Shown in pieces: positions 19,405 to 27,978 of a stretch of 64,000 nucleotides of DNA (positions are counted from its first letter, which is position 1; every line of letters begins with the position of its first letter). Source of the stretch: Pseudomonas saxonica (GTDB taxonomy: Bacteria; Pseudomonadota; Gammaproteobacteria; Pseudomonadales; Pseudomonadaceae); NCBI RefSeq assembly GCF_007858365.1, contig NZ_VFIO01000011.1, positions 62,001 through 126,000 of the forward strand, in the 5' to 3' direction. The notes beneath the pieces are model-generated. The model saw nothing but the letters and a program-made list of their open reading frames with translations. It did no database searches and was not told the origin of the DNA. The position numbers and the translations under genes were made by a program.

Positions 19405-21146
19405 GACAGCACCTTCTCGCGACTGTCTGCGGTGGCAGGCACATGGCGGGCAATGTGGTTGGCGGCGATATAACCAAAGGTCATCGCCGGGCCGAGGGTG
19501 CCGCCGGCGCCGGGATAGCTGGTGCCCATTACGGATGCCGAGCAGTTGCCGATGGCATACAGCCCGGCAATCGGTTGACCGTTTTCACGCACCACTTGGG
19601 CAAACTGGTTGGTCAGTAGCCCGCCTTTGGTGCCAATGTCTCCTGCATCCAGACGCATGGCGTAGTACGGGCCTTTGCGCAGGGGGGCCAGGCACGGGTT
19701 GGGTTTGATATTGCTGTCGCCGTAATAGCGATCAAACACGTTGCCGCCCCGGTCGAAGTCCAGATCAACGCCGGTTTGCGCGTAGGCATTGACCTTGCTG
19801 ACCGTGCTGTTCAACCCGCCAGCGTCCACGCCGATTTGCCCCGCCAGCGCGTCCAGGCTGTCGGCTTTCCAATACAGGGTGTTGAGCCATTCCTTGCGCA
19901 AGCGGCTGTCCGGTACGACCTGCCCAGGCATTAGCGGGCCCATCGCATAATGGAATCGGAAGTGACCGTCGAAAATCACCCACGACGGCACCGACTGGCC
20001 GCCGGTTTTATGGTTGTCCTTGTACATGGCGTCGACAAATTCAAGGTACGGCGCCGCTTCGTTGACGAACCGATGGCCCAGACTATTGACCACGATGGCG
20101 CCGGGAAACGCTCGCTCGGCAAACACGCCCCGGGGTTTTTCTTCGCCGGGCACGGCAATGGTCGGCGCCCACCAGGCCCAGTCCATCAACGCGGTGGCCG
20201 CGCCGATGTTCATCCCTGCTTCCAGCGCTGCACCGGTGTTGTTGCCCGGCGGCGTGGCGCTCCATTTGGCCAAGGTGGGTTGTGGCAGGAATTTTTCGCG
20301 CAGGGTCTGATTCTGCTCAAAACCACCTGAACCGAAAATCACTCCGCGCCGCGCCTTGAGTTCCATCACTTTGCCGCCCGTGTTCACGATGATCCCGCAC
20401 ACGCGGTCGCCGTCGAGCACAACGTCCTGAAAATCGGTGTTAAGCCATAGCGGCACGTTGCGGTCCATCAGCGAACGACGCAAGGACGCCACCAGTGAAC
20501 TGCCCAGTGCCGCGCGGCGGTCGTATTTGCTCTTGCGTCGCCATTTGAAGTCGAGCTTGTAGCGCGCCATCAACTTGAAAATCAGCCATTGCCAGCCAAA
20601 GCTACGCGCCATGGCCTTGTGTGCATCCCGTGCCGTCCATGCAATGCGCCCCATTAACAGGGTCGAGGGCGAGGGTTTACGCAGGTTGGGCAATTCCTCG
20701 GCCAACAGGCTGGTGTCAAACAGTTCCGGGTCCAGGGTGCGGCCACCGGCCAGCGCGCCGGGCAACTGCGGGTAGTAATCTGGGTATTTGGCCGCCACGG
20801 CGTAGCGCACGCGGCTGGTATCAGTGAGTTTTTTGATCATGGCAGCGGCGTTGTCCAGATACGCCTGCAACCGCACAGGATCACCGTGCTCACCCGTGGC
20901 GGCCTTGAGGTATTGCATCGACAACTCAGGGCTGTCCTGCCCGCCTATGGCGGCGAAGTAATGGTTATTGGGGATCCAGATCCCCCCGCCGGAAATCGCC
21001 GAGGTGCCGCCGTACTTATCGCTTTTCTCGACAATCAGCACCGAAAGGCCTTGATCGGCAGCAAAAAGCGCCGAAGTCATAGCCCCGGCACCGGAGCCAA
21101 CCACTATTACGTCATAGGTGGACTGAGACTGAACTTGAGCCGTCAT
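19401..21146 (-). CDS. FAD-dependent 3-ketosteroid delta1-dehydrogenase-like protein (581 aa)
   Basis: This enzyme probably dehydrogenates a ring ketone at the alpha-beta position (KstD family). The Rossmann motif G-S-G-A-G-A lies at about 18-22 and is followed by the K-Y-G-G-T-S-A-I-S-G-G-G-I-W-I-P-N motif typical of KstD proteins. Near the C-terminus the S-Y-P-G-A-G-G-T-L-G-P-A-M-T-F-G-Y motif carries the tyrosine and glycine that bind and activate the 3-keto group in characterised KstD enzymes. Length matches the family (about 560-580). The first base of its stop codon belongs to the ATG of the next gene. It starts 39 bp after the stop of the oxygenase gene. Related desaturases act on 4-oxocyclohexanecarboxylate, so the substrate need not be a steroid. 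Confidence 0.85.
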   Translation of the reverse strand: MTAQVQSQSTYDVIVVGSGAGAMTSALFAADQGLSVLIVEKSDKYGGTSAISGGGIWIPNNHYFAAIGGQDSPELSMQYLKAATGEHGDPVRLQAYLDNAAAMIKKLTDTSRVRYAVAAKYPDYYPQLPGALAGGRTLDPELFDTSLLAEELPNLRKPSPSTLLMGRIAWTARDAHKAMARSFGWQWLIFKLMARYKLDFKWRRKSKYDRRAALGSSLVASLRRSLMDRNVPLWLNTDFQDVVLDGDRVCGIIVNTGGKVMELKARRGVIFGSGGFEQNQTLREKFLPQPTLAKWSATPPGNNTGAALEAGMNIGAATALMDWAWWAPTIAVPGEEKPRGVFAERAFPGAIVVNSLGHRFVNEAAPYLEFVDAMYKDNHKTGGQSVPSWVIFDGHFRFHYAMGPLMPGQVVPDSRLRKEWLNTLYWKADSLDALAGQIGVDAGGLNSTVSKVNAYAQTGVDLDFDRGGNVFDRYYGDSNIKPNPCLAPLRKGPYYAMRLDAGDIGTKGGLLTNQFAQVVRENGQPIAGLYAIGNCSASVMGTSYPGAGGTLGPAMTFGYIAANHIARHVPATADSREKVLS

Positions 21147-21185
21147 TATTGTTATGCCATCCGCTGAGGTCAGAAATTCACAGGA

Positions 21186-22373
21186 TCAAACAAACGGGTC
21201 TGCGTTCGGCAGGCCCAGTTGCACTACGCCGTAGCTGCGTCGGTACGCCGCCTCATTGTTGGCAATGTGCCCGCGGGCCTGATGCAGGTCGCGGAAATAT
21301 CGCGCCACCGGGTTAGTGTTGTACAACCCCGAGGCCGCCATGCAGCGCAGCAGGTCGCTGACCCGATCAGCGCATACATTGGTCACATGAGAGGACTGGT
21401 AGCGATACAACAAACGGGTTTCAACGTCCGGGTACTCGCCTGCTGTGGCCAGTGCCATGAGGTTGGCGTAGTTGCGCATCAGGACCAGCCTGAGCGCGTC
21501 GACGGTGATGGTGGCTTCAGCGACAGCCGCCTGTGCTGCCGGGTCTTCAGCGGTTTTAGCACCGTGCTTGCCGATATGCTTGGCGGCGTTGTCGCGAAAC
21601 TCATTGATCGCCCCTTGCAGCGCGCCAATGGCCGAGGTCGATACGGCCCGGGCGAACACTTGAGCAAAGGGAATGGCATACATCGGATGGGTATTGACCA
21701 GCCGTCCCGGAGTGGCTTCGATGCTGTAGTTGTTGGTGCGCTGCACGCGATGTGCCGGTACAAACGCATCCTCGACAATAATGTCGTGGCTGCCGCTGCC
21801 ACGCAGGCCCAGCACATCCCAGTTCTGCTCGATCCGGTAATCGGTGGCCGGGATCAAAAAGGTGCCGTGTTCGGTCGGGCCCATTTCATCTTGCGGGACG
21901 ATACCGCCGAGCAAACACCATTTGGCGTGCTGGCTGCCGCTGGAGAAACCCCATCGCCCGCTGACCTGATAACCGCCCTTGACCGGCGTGACTTTAGCCA
22001 CCGGCATATAGGTCGAGGCCACCAGCGTGGAGCTGTCTTCACCCCACACATCGCGTTGCGCCTCAACCGGGTAACGCGCCAGTTGCCAAGGGTGAACACC
22101 GACCACACCGTACACCCAGGCGGTCGACATACAGCCTTCGGCCAAGGTCATCTGGATTTCAAAGAAGGTGCGCGGATCCACTTCGTGACCACCCCACATT
22201 TTGGGCTGCAAGGCACGAAACAGACCGGCCTCCTGCATATCGCGCACCGTTTCGTCGGGCAGTTTGCAGTCCTTGTCCGCCTGAGCTGAGCGACTTTTAA
22301 GCGCGGGTATCAATTGCCGCGCGCGCTCCAGCAGCTCAAGCTCTATCGGACTTTTCTCTCGTATCTGATCCAT
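21186..22373 (-). CDS. Flavin-dependent monooxygenase, oxygenase component, acyl-CoA dehydrogenase fold (HsaA / HPA-hydroxylase C2 type, 395 aa)
   Basis: This is the oxygenase half of a two-component monooxygenase that uses reduced flavin to add an ortho hydroxyl to a phenol. The acyl-CoA dehydrogenase-like fold, the N-terminal helical domain, the central W-G-F-S-S-G-S-Q-H segment, and L-R-G-S-G-S-H-D-I-I-V in the beta domain are those of HsaA and the Acinetobacter C2 p-hydroxyphenylacetate hydroxylase. No acyl-CoA dehydrogenase glutamate pattern argues for a dehydrogenase. The start at 22373 has GGAG about 8 bp upstream; a longer frame to 22463 would run through the putative operator. A palindromic site at 22457-22472 lies upstream. 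The likely reductase partner is at 26029. Confidence 0.85.
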   Translation of the reverse strand: MDQIREKSPIELELLERARQLIPALKSRSAQADKDCKLPDETVRDMQEAGLFRALQPKMWGGHEVDPRTFFEIQMTLAEGCMSTAWVYGVVGVHPWQLARYPVEAQRDVWGEDSSTLVASTYMPVAKVTPVKGGYQVSGRWGFSSGSQHAKWCLLGGIVPQDEMGPTEHGTFLIPATDYRIEQNWDVLGLRGSGSHDIIVEDAFVPAHRVQRTNNYSIEATPGRLVNTHPMYAIPFAQVFARAVSTSAIGALQGAINEFRDNAAKHIGKHGAKTAEDPAAQAAVAEATITVDALRLVLMRNYANLMALATAGEYPDVETRLLYRYQSSHVTNVCADRVSDLLRCMAASGLYNTNPVARYFRDLHQARGHIANNEAAYRRSYGVVQLGLPNADPFV

Positions 22374-22456
22374 CCGTGTGTTCTCCGTCAGTCTCTCGCT
22401 GCGCGAATGCGCGGGCGCTGTATGACGAATAATCCAGCCTGTGGCGATGGGTATCA

Positions 22457-22472
22457 TCGTCAAAGCGGACTA
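22457..22472 (-). promoter_or_regulatory. Putative operator, site C (TnGTC-N6-GACnA)
   Basis: The bases TCGTCAAAGCGGACTA read as an inverted repeat TnGTC-N6-GACnA. Read on the minus strand it is almost the same as the site at 25952-25967 (TAGTCCG, T-rich centre, GACGA). It lies 84 bp upstream of the monooxygenase start. Confidence 0.6.
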
Positions 22473-22499
22473 GGCGTTGCGGGGTGGAGGCCACTAAAA

Positions 22500-22592
22500 C
22501 CGTAGTCGCTGATGAGGCACGAAGCGACTCGCCTTTAACCGCGAAGGTCCTGCGGCATTTATCGCAGCTTCATACCTCGTTAGCGACTACGG
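22500..22592. repeat. Intergenic inverted repeat (REP/BIME-like), divergent member
   Basis: Arms CCGTAGTCGCT... and ...AGCGACTACGG face each other around a short hairpin-forming middle. It lies between the monooxygenase promoter and the amidase stop. It resembles the four GTAGC...GCTAC elements elsewhere in the region but has its own arm sequence. Confidence 0.6.
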
Positions 22593-22604
22593 CCAGAGGT
22601 GCTT

Positions 22605-24176
22605 TTAAACTACCGGCAACTTCGCCCACCCACGGTCCTGCTCAATCTGCGCACTCAAGCGCAGCAGCACGTCCTCCCCGCCCAATGGCCCGGTAAACAT
22701 CATGCCGATGGGCAAGCCGTTCGCACTCATGCCCACCGGGAGCGAAATCGCCGGTTGCCCACTGACATTGGCCAGCACGGTAAACGCCGCACTGCCCATG
22801 GCGTTGTGGGCGTAGCTGTCCCACGGTTGGTCGAGACTGAGCAAACCCAGCTTCGGCGTGACGTTGGCTGTGACCGGCGACAGGATCACGTCGAATGTCT
22901 GAAACTGCTGCTCCATGTAGCCGCCAATGCTTTCGAACGATTGCCGTGCGCGGTACAGCCCTTCGCCCGTGACATTTTTGGCATTGCCCAGCACCACTTG
23001 CGTGATGCGCTCGAAGTCGTCCGCCGTGGCCGTGCGCCCCAGTGCTTGCTCACGGTCATGCACCATGGTCAGCAAGGCATCGCCAATCACCGAACCGTGG
23101 GCTCCAAACAATTGGCGCGGGTCGACTTTAAGCTGCACCTCTTCAACGTTATGCCCCATCGCACTGAGTCGCTTGACGGTCTCATCCAAGACTCGCGCCA
23201 CGTCCGGGTCCAGGGGCGAGCCGGTCAAGGATTCACGCACCAGACCAATACGTAACGTGCCGGGTGCAGTTTGGATTTCTTCTACGTAGGGGCGCACCAG
23301 TGGCTTCGCCCAATACGGGCTGCCGGGCTCATGGCCTTGGCCGATGTCGAGAAACAAGGCCATATCGCGGATATTTTGCGACACCACGTTGCCCACGCTG
23401 GCCCCAAACCAGCCCTCATATTTTCCGGGGCCGCTGGGTGTGCGGTAGCGGCTGGGCTTGAGACCCACCACGCCGCAATAGGACGCCGGAATACGGATAG
23501 ACCCCCCGCCATCGGTGGCATGGGCCACGGGCACAATCCCGGCGGCCACCGCTGCCGCTGCCCCGCCGGAGGAGCCACCTGCGCTATGGGCCAAGTTCCA
23601 CGGGTTGCGGGTTTGCCCCCACAGCAGCGACTCGGTGGTGGTGGTCAGGCCGAATTCCGGGCACGTCGTTTTGCCAAATGGCACGGCCCCCTGGGCTTGA
23701 TACCGGGCAATCAAGGTGCTGGTTTGAGGCGCCAGTGGCGCGTCCTTGTACAAGCGACAGCCATTGGTGGTGCGGGTGCCCTCCAGTGGCGTGTTGAGGT
23801 CTTTGATCAGAATCGGCACCCCGGCCAGAGCGCCCGTGTTCGACGTACCGCCAGCGCGGCGGGACTTGAGCAACGCAGTCGCGTACTCGTCGTGACGCAT
23901 GTTGACCGCATTGACCTTAGGGTTGACGGCATCACAGCGCGCCATCGCGGCAGCCAGCAAGTGCTCGGGCGCCAGTTCGCCCTTGCGCACGGCGTTGGCC
24001 ATGTCCCAGGCGTCCATCGACTGATAGTCGGCAGGTGAAACGGCATCACTACCGCTCGCATGGGCAAAACGGCCGAGCAGGCCAACGCCTGCGGCCACTA
24101 CGCCCGCCTTGAGCACGTGGCGTCGTTGCCAACCAGCAGATTCTTCAGGTGTTGCGGCAGGGTTTTGCAAAATCAT
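22605..24176 (-). CDS. Amidase-signature family hydrolase with Tat-type leader (523 aa)
   Basis: This hydrolyses an amide (or ester) bond. The amidase-signature catalytic triad is visible: Lys125 (L-I-K-D), cis-Ser202 in G-G-S-S-G-G, and the nucleophile Ser226 in G-G-G-S-I-R-I-P. The N-terminus has twin arginines followed by a hydrophobic stretch and A-H-A-S (R-R-H-V-L-K-A-G, about 18-42), so the enzyme is probably exported folded through Tat to the periplasm. It is flanked on both sides by intergenic inverted repeats, so it is likely a separate transcription unit. Substrate unknown. A periplasmic amidase next to a ring-degradation cluster could release an acid from an amide-linked conjugate, which is inference. 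Confidence 0.85.
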   Translation of the reverse strand: MILQNPAATPEESAGWQRRHVLKAGVVAAGVGLLGRFAHASGSDAVSPADYQSMDAWDMANAVRKGELAPEHLLAAAMARCDAVNPKVNAVNMRHDEYATALLKSRRAGGTSNTGALAGVPILIKDLNTPLEGTRTTNGCRLYKDAPLAPQTSTLIARYQAQGAVPFGKTTCPEFGLTTTTESLLWGQTRNPWNLAHSAGGSSGGAAAAVAAGIVPVAHATDGGGSIRIPASYCGVVGLKPSRYRTPSGPGKYEGWFGASVGNVVSQNIRDMALFLDIGQGHEPGSPYWAKPLVRPYVEEIQTAPGTLRIGLVRESLTGSPLDPDVARVLDETVKRLSAMGHNVEEVQLKVDPRQLFGAHGSVIGDALLTMVHDREQALGRTATADDFERITQVVLGNAKNVTGEGLYRARQSFESIGGYMEQQFQTFDVILSPVTANVTPKLGLLSLDQPWDSYAHNAMGSAAFTVLANVSGQPAISLPVGMSANGLPIGMMFTGPLGGEDVLLRLSAQIEQDRGWAKLPVV

Positions 24177-24220
24177 ACTCCAGCTTTAATTTTATTTTTA
24201 TGGGCACTTCAGCAAATTCC

Positions 24221-24373
24221 CTGTAGCAGCTGACGAGCTTTGCGAGGCTGCGTTCGACGATGCAATCGTCGCAAGGTCGATGAACGCGGTGTATAGCCTG
24301 GCGCTCTGATGAAACATCTCAACGACGGCTGCGCCGTCGATCGCAGCCTCGCAGAGCTCGTCAGCTCCTACAG
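24221..24373. repeat. Intergenic inverted repeat (REP/BIME-like)
   Basis: Arms CTGTAGCAGCTGACGAGCT and the reverse-complementary AGCTCGTCAGCTCCTACAG enclose two smaller stems with GACGATG/GCCGTCG cores. It fills most of the space between the aldehyde dehydrogenase stop and the amidase start. The same arm sequence recurs at 35808-35983. Confidence 0.8.
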
Positions 24374-24394
24374 TTTTGCCATGGAACGCTTGCC

Positions 24395-25831
24395 TCAGTC
24401 AGCCGTGACCATTGACTGCATGGTCGGCAGAAAGTGCTCGCCGTAGGGTGGCAGCAGCCCCCATTCACGGCGTGGATCATGGCTCGGCGCCTTGAACACG
24501 GTGCGCATATGGCTGAACTCCAAAAAGCCTTCGCGACCGTGATAATGCCCCATACCGGAAGCGCCTATGCCGCCAAACGGCGCATCGTGCAAGGCGGCGT
24601 GCATCATCACGTCATTGATCGTAACGCCGCCCGAAATGCTGTGCTGCAACACGTAGCGCTGTTCTTCTTCATTTTGACCAAAGTAATACAGCGCCAATGG
24701 CCGCTCACGGCTGTGAATATCCTCCAGCGCCTGTTCAATCTGGTCGTAGGGCAGCACCACCAACGCCGGCCCAAAGATTTCTTCGTGCATGATCCGGCTG
24801 TCCCGTGGCGGGTCGATAACCACTTGCAGCGGTCGACGCCGTGCCTGCTCATCGGCCTCGTGTGCCTGCGGAAAGCTTTCTACCCGAGCACCGCGTTCGC
24901 GTGCGTCTTGCACATAGCCCTCAACACGTTGCAAATGCCGCGCATTGACCACGGCCACCACGTCAGGGTTGCCCTCAACAGTGGGGCACAGGTCGTTGTA
25001 GGCCACGTTCAAGGCACCGATAAAGTCTTCGAGCTGCTCACGGGGGACATACACCACGTCCGGATTGATGCAGATCTGCCCACCGTTGTTGGCTTTGGCC
25101 ACGGCAATGCTGAACGCGGCCTTGGCCAGCTCGGCGCTGCGGGAAATGATCACCGGGGATTTGCCCCCCAACTCCAGAGTCAGCGGCACCAGGTTTTCGG
25201 CGGCGTTGCGCATCACCGAACGGGCCACTGCCGTGCTACCGGTGAATACCAGATGGTCAAACGGTTGCGCGGTCAACGCCTGGGCGACGTTGGCATCACC
25301 CAACACCACCGCGACCTCAAGCGGGTCAAACATATCGGCAAATGCGTTTGCCAACACGGCAGCCGTGCGCGGCACCACTTCGGAAGGCTTGAGTATCGCC
25401 CGATTACCCGCCGCCAGCACGCACGCCAACGGGCTGAGCAAGGTAAACAGCGGCGCATTCCAGGTGCCCAGAATGCCAATGGAGCCTTTGGGCTGATGCA
25501 TGACCCAGGCCTTGGCGCCCAGCTGGTCATAAGGTGCAAACACTTCTCGCGGCTCGTCTTCCATCCAGCCAGAAAGATGGTCACGGGCATACTTGAGCGA
25601 TGCCAGCGAGCCCAGCACATCATTCATCAACGAAAAACCCTGGGGCCGCCCGCCAAAATCCTGGTCGATGGCTTCTACCAGCGGCTGCTGATAGCGCACC
25701 AACAGATCAATTACCCGCTGAATCCGTTCCTGACGCTGGGTGGCACTGACCGGGCCAGCCTCGATAAAGGCTTTTTTCTGCGCGGCCAGCAGGCCGGGCA
25801 ACTGTTCGGGTGCGGTGTCGGGATAATTCAT
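24395..25831 (-). CDS. Aldehyde dehydrogenase, coniferyl-aldehyde-dehydrogenase-like (478 aa)
   Basis: This NAD(P)-dependent enzyme oxidises an aldehyde to the acid. The catalytic glutamate E220 lies in L-E-L-G-G-K-S-P and the nucleophile C254 in G-G-Q-I-C-I-N-P-D. The N-x-P-x-x-T segment (W-N-A-P-L-F-T) and the C-terminal G-M-G-x-Y-H-G motif fit class-3/CalB enzymes, which usually have about 470-480 residues. The ATG at 25831 gives that length; longer frames would run into the promoter region. It is divergent from the flavin reductase gene, with two copies of the palindromic operator between them. Confidence 0.85.
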   Translation of the reverse strand: MNYPDTAPEQLPGLLAAQKKAFIEAGPVSATQRQERIQRVIDLLVRYQQPLVEAIDQDFGGRPQGFSLMNDVLGSLASLKYARDHLSGWMEDEPREVFAPYDQLGAKAWVMHQPKGSIGILGTWNAPLFTLLSPLACVLAAGNRAILKPSEVVPRTAAVLANAFADMFDPLEVAVVLGDANVAQALTAQPFDHLVFTGSTAVARSVMRNAAENLVPLTLELGGKSPVIISRSAELAKAAFSIAVAKANNGGQICINPDVVYVPREQLEDFIGALNVAYNDLCPTVEGNPDVVAVVNARHLQRVEGYVQDARERGARVESFPQAHEADEQARRRPLQVVIDPPRDSRIMHEEIFGPALVVLPYDQIEQALEDIHSRERPLALYYFGQNEEEQRYVLQHSISGGVTINDVMMHAALHDAPFGGIGASGMGHYHGREGFLEFSHMRTVFKAPSHDPRREWGLLPPYGEHFLPTMQSMVTAD

Positions 25832-25918
25832 TTGGCGTGTCCTCTCAGGGTGTATGCGGGCCTTGGCGCGCTGACATTGAAGTGCCGCCGACGCTAGACA
25901 AACCGTGGCCTTAACGCC

Positions 25919-25934
25919 TCGTCCAATCGGACGA
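25919..25934. promoter_or_regulatory. Putative operator, site A
   Basis: TCGTCCAATCGGACGA is a perfect 6-bp inverted repeat (TCGTCC/GGACGA) around a 4-bp centre. It fits TnGTC-N6-GACnA. It is centred 33 bp from site B, about three helical turns, and lies between two divergent genes. Confidence 0.6.
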
Positions 25935-25951
25935 TAATCGGCTAAATTCGT

Positions 25952-25967
25952 TAGTCCGTTAAGACGA
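25952..25967 (+). promoter_or_regulatory. Putative operator, site B
   Basis: TAGTCCGTTAAGACGA fits TnGTC-N6-GACnA. With its flanks it closely matches site C, which lies upstream of the partner oxygenase gene. It lies 61 bp upstream of the flavin reductase start. Confidence 0.6.
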
Positions 25968-26028
25968 TGTAACACACCTTTGCCAGGGGAATACTGCCAG
26001 CACGCCAATTCAATCCATGGGGTCCGTC

Positions 26029-27009
26029 ATGGCAGTGCAAAGCAGTTTCGATCCACAGGCATTTCGTACCGCGCTCGGCACCTTCACCACCGGGGTGACC
26101 ATCATCACCACCCAGGCGGAGGACGGCTCGCCCATTGGCATCACCGCCAACAGTTTTAACTCGGTGTCGCTCAACCCGCCGTTAGTGTTGTGGAGTCTGG
26201 CCAAAACCGCTCGCAGCCTGCCGGTTTTCACGTCCGGCAAACACTGGAACGTGCACGTTCTGTCGACTGAACAGGAACCACTGTCCGGGCGCTTTGCCAT
26301 GCAAGGTGAAAACAAGTTTGAGCAAATCCAGCTCGATAACGGCATCAGCGAAGCGCCTCTGTTGCAGGACTGTACGGCACGTTTCCAGTGCCGCACGGCT
26401 TTTCAATACGAAGGCGGCGACCATGTGATCTTTGTCGGCGAGGTGCTCGCATTCGACCACAGTGACCGCGCCCCACTGGCCTTTCAAAGCGGGCAATACG
26501 CACTGGCCACCCGCAAACCCCGCAGCGAGCTGCGCCTGGCTACCACCCCGCCGCCGCCCGAGTGCAGCTACACCGAAGACCTGCTGGGGTACTTGCTGGG
26601 CCGTGCCCACTATCAACTGCTTGACGCCCTGCACCGCCTGCTGAGTAATCAGCAACTCGATGAGCATGCGTTTTTTATCCTGTCGGTGCTGTGTATCCGC
26701 GACAACTTGAGCCTGAGTGAGATCAATACGTTTGTCAGTTACACCGGGCACGTGGTGACGCTGGCGAGCATGCGCTTCCTTGAAAAACAAAACATGGTTG
26801 CTCTGGAAGGCAGCAGCAGTGACCCGCGCTATGTCCTGACCGCCAATGGCCGCGAAGCCTCTGTGCAGCAGTTGGCACTGGCCAAGGCAGTGGAAGAAGA
26901 CTTGGCGGCCAAGATGGGGCCCGGTGATGCACAAGCGCTCAAGGTGCTGCTCAAGCGCCTGATCAGCGTCAGCGATCCCGGCTTGCCAGACTTGTGGGCG
27001 CCCCGCTGA
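26029..27009 (+). CDS. Flavin reductase with C-terminal MarR-like domain, reductase component of a two-component monooxygenase (326 aa)
   Basis: This supplies reduced flavin to the oxygenase component at 21186. Residues 1-165 are a flavin-reductase domain (T-G-V-T-I-I-T-T, then A-N-S-F-N-S-V-S-L-N-P-P, typical of HsaB/HpaC). Residues about 185-310 look like a MarR-type winged helix. The same two-domain layout is known from the C1 reductase of Acinetobacter p-hydroxyphenylacetate hydroxylase, where the tail senses the substrate and controls activity. The ATG at 26029 was chosen because GGGG precedes it at good spacing; ATG 26017 has no such site. Sites A and B lie in its promoter region. Confidence 0.8.
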   Translation: MAVQSSFDPQAFRTALGTFTTGVTIITTQAEDGSPIGITANSFNSVSLNPPLVLWSLAKTARSLPVFTSGKHWNVHVLSTEQEPLSGRFAMQGENKFEQIQLDNGISEAPLLQDCTARFQCRTAFQYEGGDHVIFVGEVLAFDHSDRAPLAFQSGQYALATRKPRSELRLATTPPPPECSYTEDLLGYLLGRAHYQLLDALHRLLSNQQLDEHAFFILSVLCIRDNLSLSEINTFVSYTGHVVTLASMRFLEKQNMVALEGSSSDPRYVLTANGREASVQQLALAKAVEEDLAAKMGPGDAQALKVLLKRLISVSDPGLPDLWAPR

Positions 27010-27039
27010 TTTTTAATTAGAAGAAGGAAAAGGACCCTT

Positions 27040-27813
27040 ATGAGCATTATCAAACGCTTCGACATGACCGGCAGCGTGGCGGTCATTACCGGTGGCGGCC
27101 GGGGCATTGGCCGGGGCATTGCACTGGCTTACGCCGAGGCGGGCGCCGATGTGGTACTGGCCGCTCGCACCTTGAGCGATGTTGAGGCCGTGGCTGAAGA
27201 AGTGCGCAGCCTGGGCCGACGGGCCTTGGCCATCGCCTGTGATGTAACGGTCGATGAACAACGCAGCGCGTTGATCGAGCAGGCTCGCGAATACATGGGC
27301 GCTATCACTCATTTGGTCAATAACGCCGGGGGCGCCGGCCCCAACGACCCATTGACGCTCAGCGTCGAACGCTTTGAAGAAATACTGCGCTTCAATGTGT
27401 CGTCGGCGTATCACCTGTGCCAACTCTGCGTGCCGCATATGCGCGCTGCCGGCACGGGCAACATTCTCAATATCACTTCAGGGGCGGCGCGCTATGCGCA
27501 GACCCAATTCAGCGCCTACGGCACCGCCAAGGCGGCGCTAAGCCATATGACCCGCCTGCTGGCCCAGGATTTTGCGCCGGTGGTGCGGGTCAATGGGATT
27601 GCCCCCGGGCCGATTTTGACTGATGCCCTGAACCGCGTTTTGCCGGTGGCCATGCGCGACAGCATGATCAAAGCCACACCCATGCAAAGTCTGGGTGAAG
27701 TGCAAGACATTGCCGCTGCGGCGTTGTACCTGGCCAGCCCGGCTTCGCGCTGGGTCACGGGCAAGATTCTGGAAGTCGACGGCGGCGCCGAGTCAAGCGT
27801 CTGGCCGGGATAA
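27040..27813 (+). CDS. Short-chain dehydrogenase/reductase (257 aa)
   Basis: This is a classical SDR with T-G-G-G-R-G-I-G at 17-24, N-N-A-G at 94-97, and catalytic Ser147, Tyr160 and Lys164. The A-A-R-T loop after the second strand suggests NADP(H). The spacing (30 bp, with AAGAAGGAAAAGGA just upstream) places it in one operon with the flavin reductase. It probably interconverts a ring or side-chain alcohol and ketone. The exact substrate cannot be told. Confidence 0.9.
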   Translation: MSIIKRFDMTGSVAVITGGGRGIGRGIALAYAEAGADVVLAARTLSDVEAVAEEVRSLGRRALAIACDVTVDEQRSALIEQAREYMGAITHLVNNAGGAGPNDPLTLSVERFEEILRFNVSSAYHLCQLCVPHMRAAGTGNILNITSGAARYAQTQFSAYGTAKAALSHMTRLLAQDFAPVVRVNGIAPGPILTDALNRVLPVAMRDSMIKATPMQSLGEVQDIAAAALYLASPASRWVTGKILEVDGGAESSVWPG

Positions 27814-27827
27814 GCCATCTCCAACCT

Positions 27828-27957
27828 GTAGCAGTTGCCGAAGGCTACGTCCGGCGGCGCAGCCGTCGCAAATAGGGTAATGCGCTGTGTCAGGTCAACG
27901 GGGTGCAGTGGGTTGACGATTGCTTCGCAACCGGACGTAGCCTTCGGCAACTGCTAC
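27828..27957. repeat. Intergenic inverted repeat (REP/BIME-like)
   Basis: Arms GTAGCAGTTGCCGAAGGCTA and the reverse-complementary TAGCCTTCGGCAACTGCTAC enclose two short stems. It separates the SDR gene from the hydratase gene inside what may otherwise be one operon, so it could act as a processing or partial termination site. Confidence 0.8.
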
Positions 27958-27978
27958 GACTATTTAGAGAGAATATTT

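Noticed and set aside
24434..25897. Long plus-strand frame (487 codons) opposite the aldehyde dehydrogenase
   Set aside because: The minus strand encodes a complete aldehyde dehydrogenase with catalytic residues. The plus-strand frame is a by-product of high GC codon usage.
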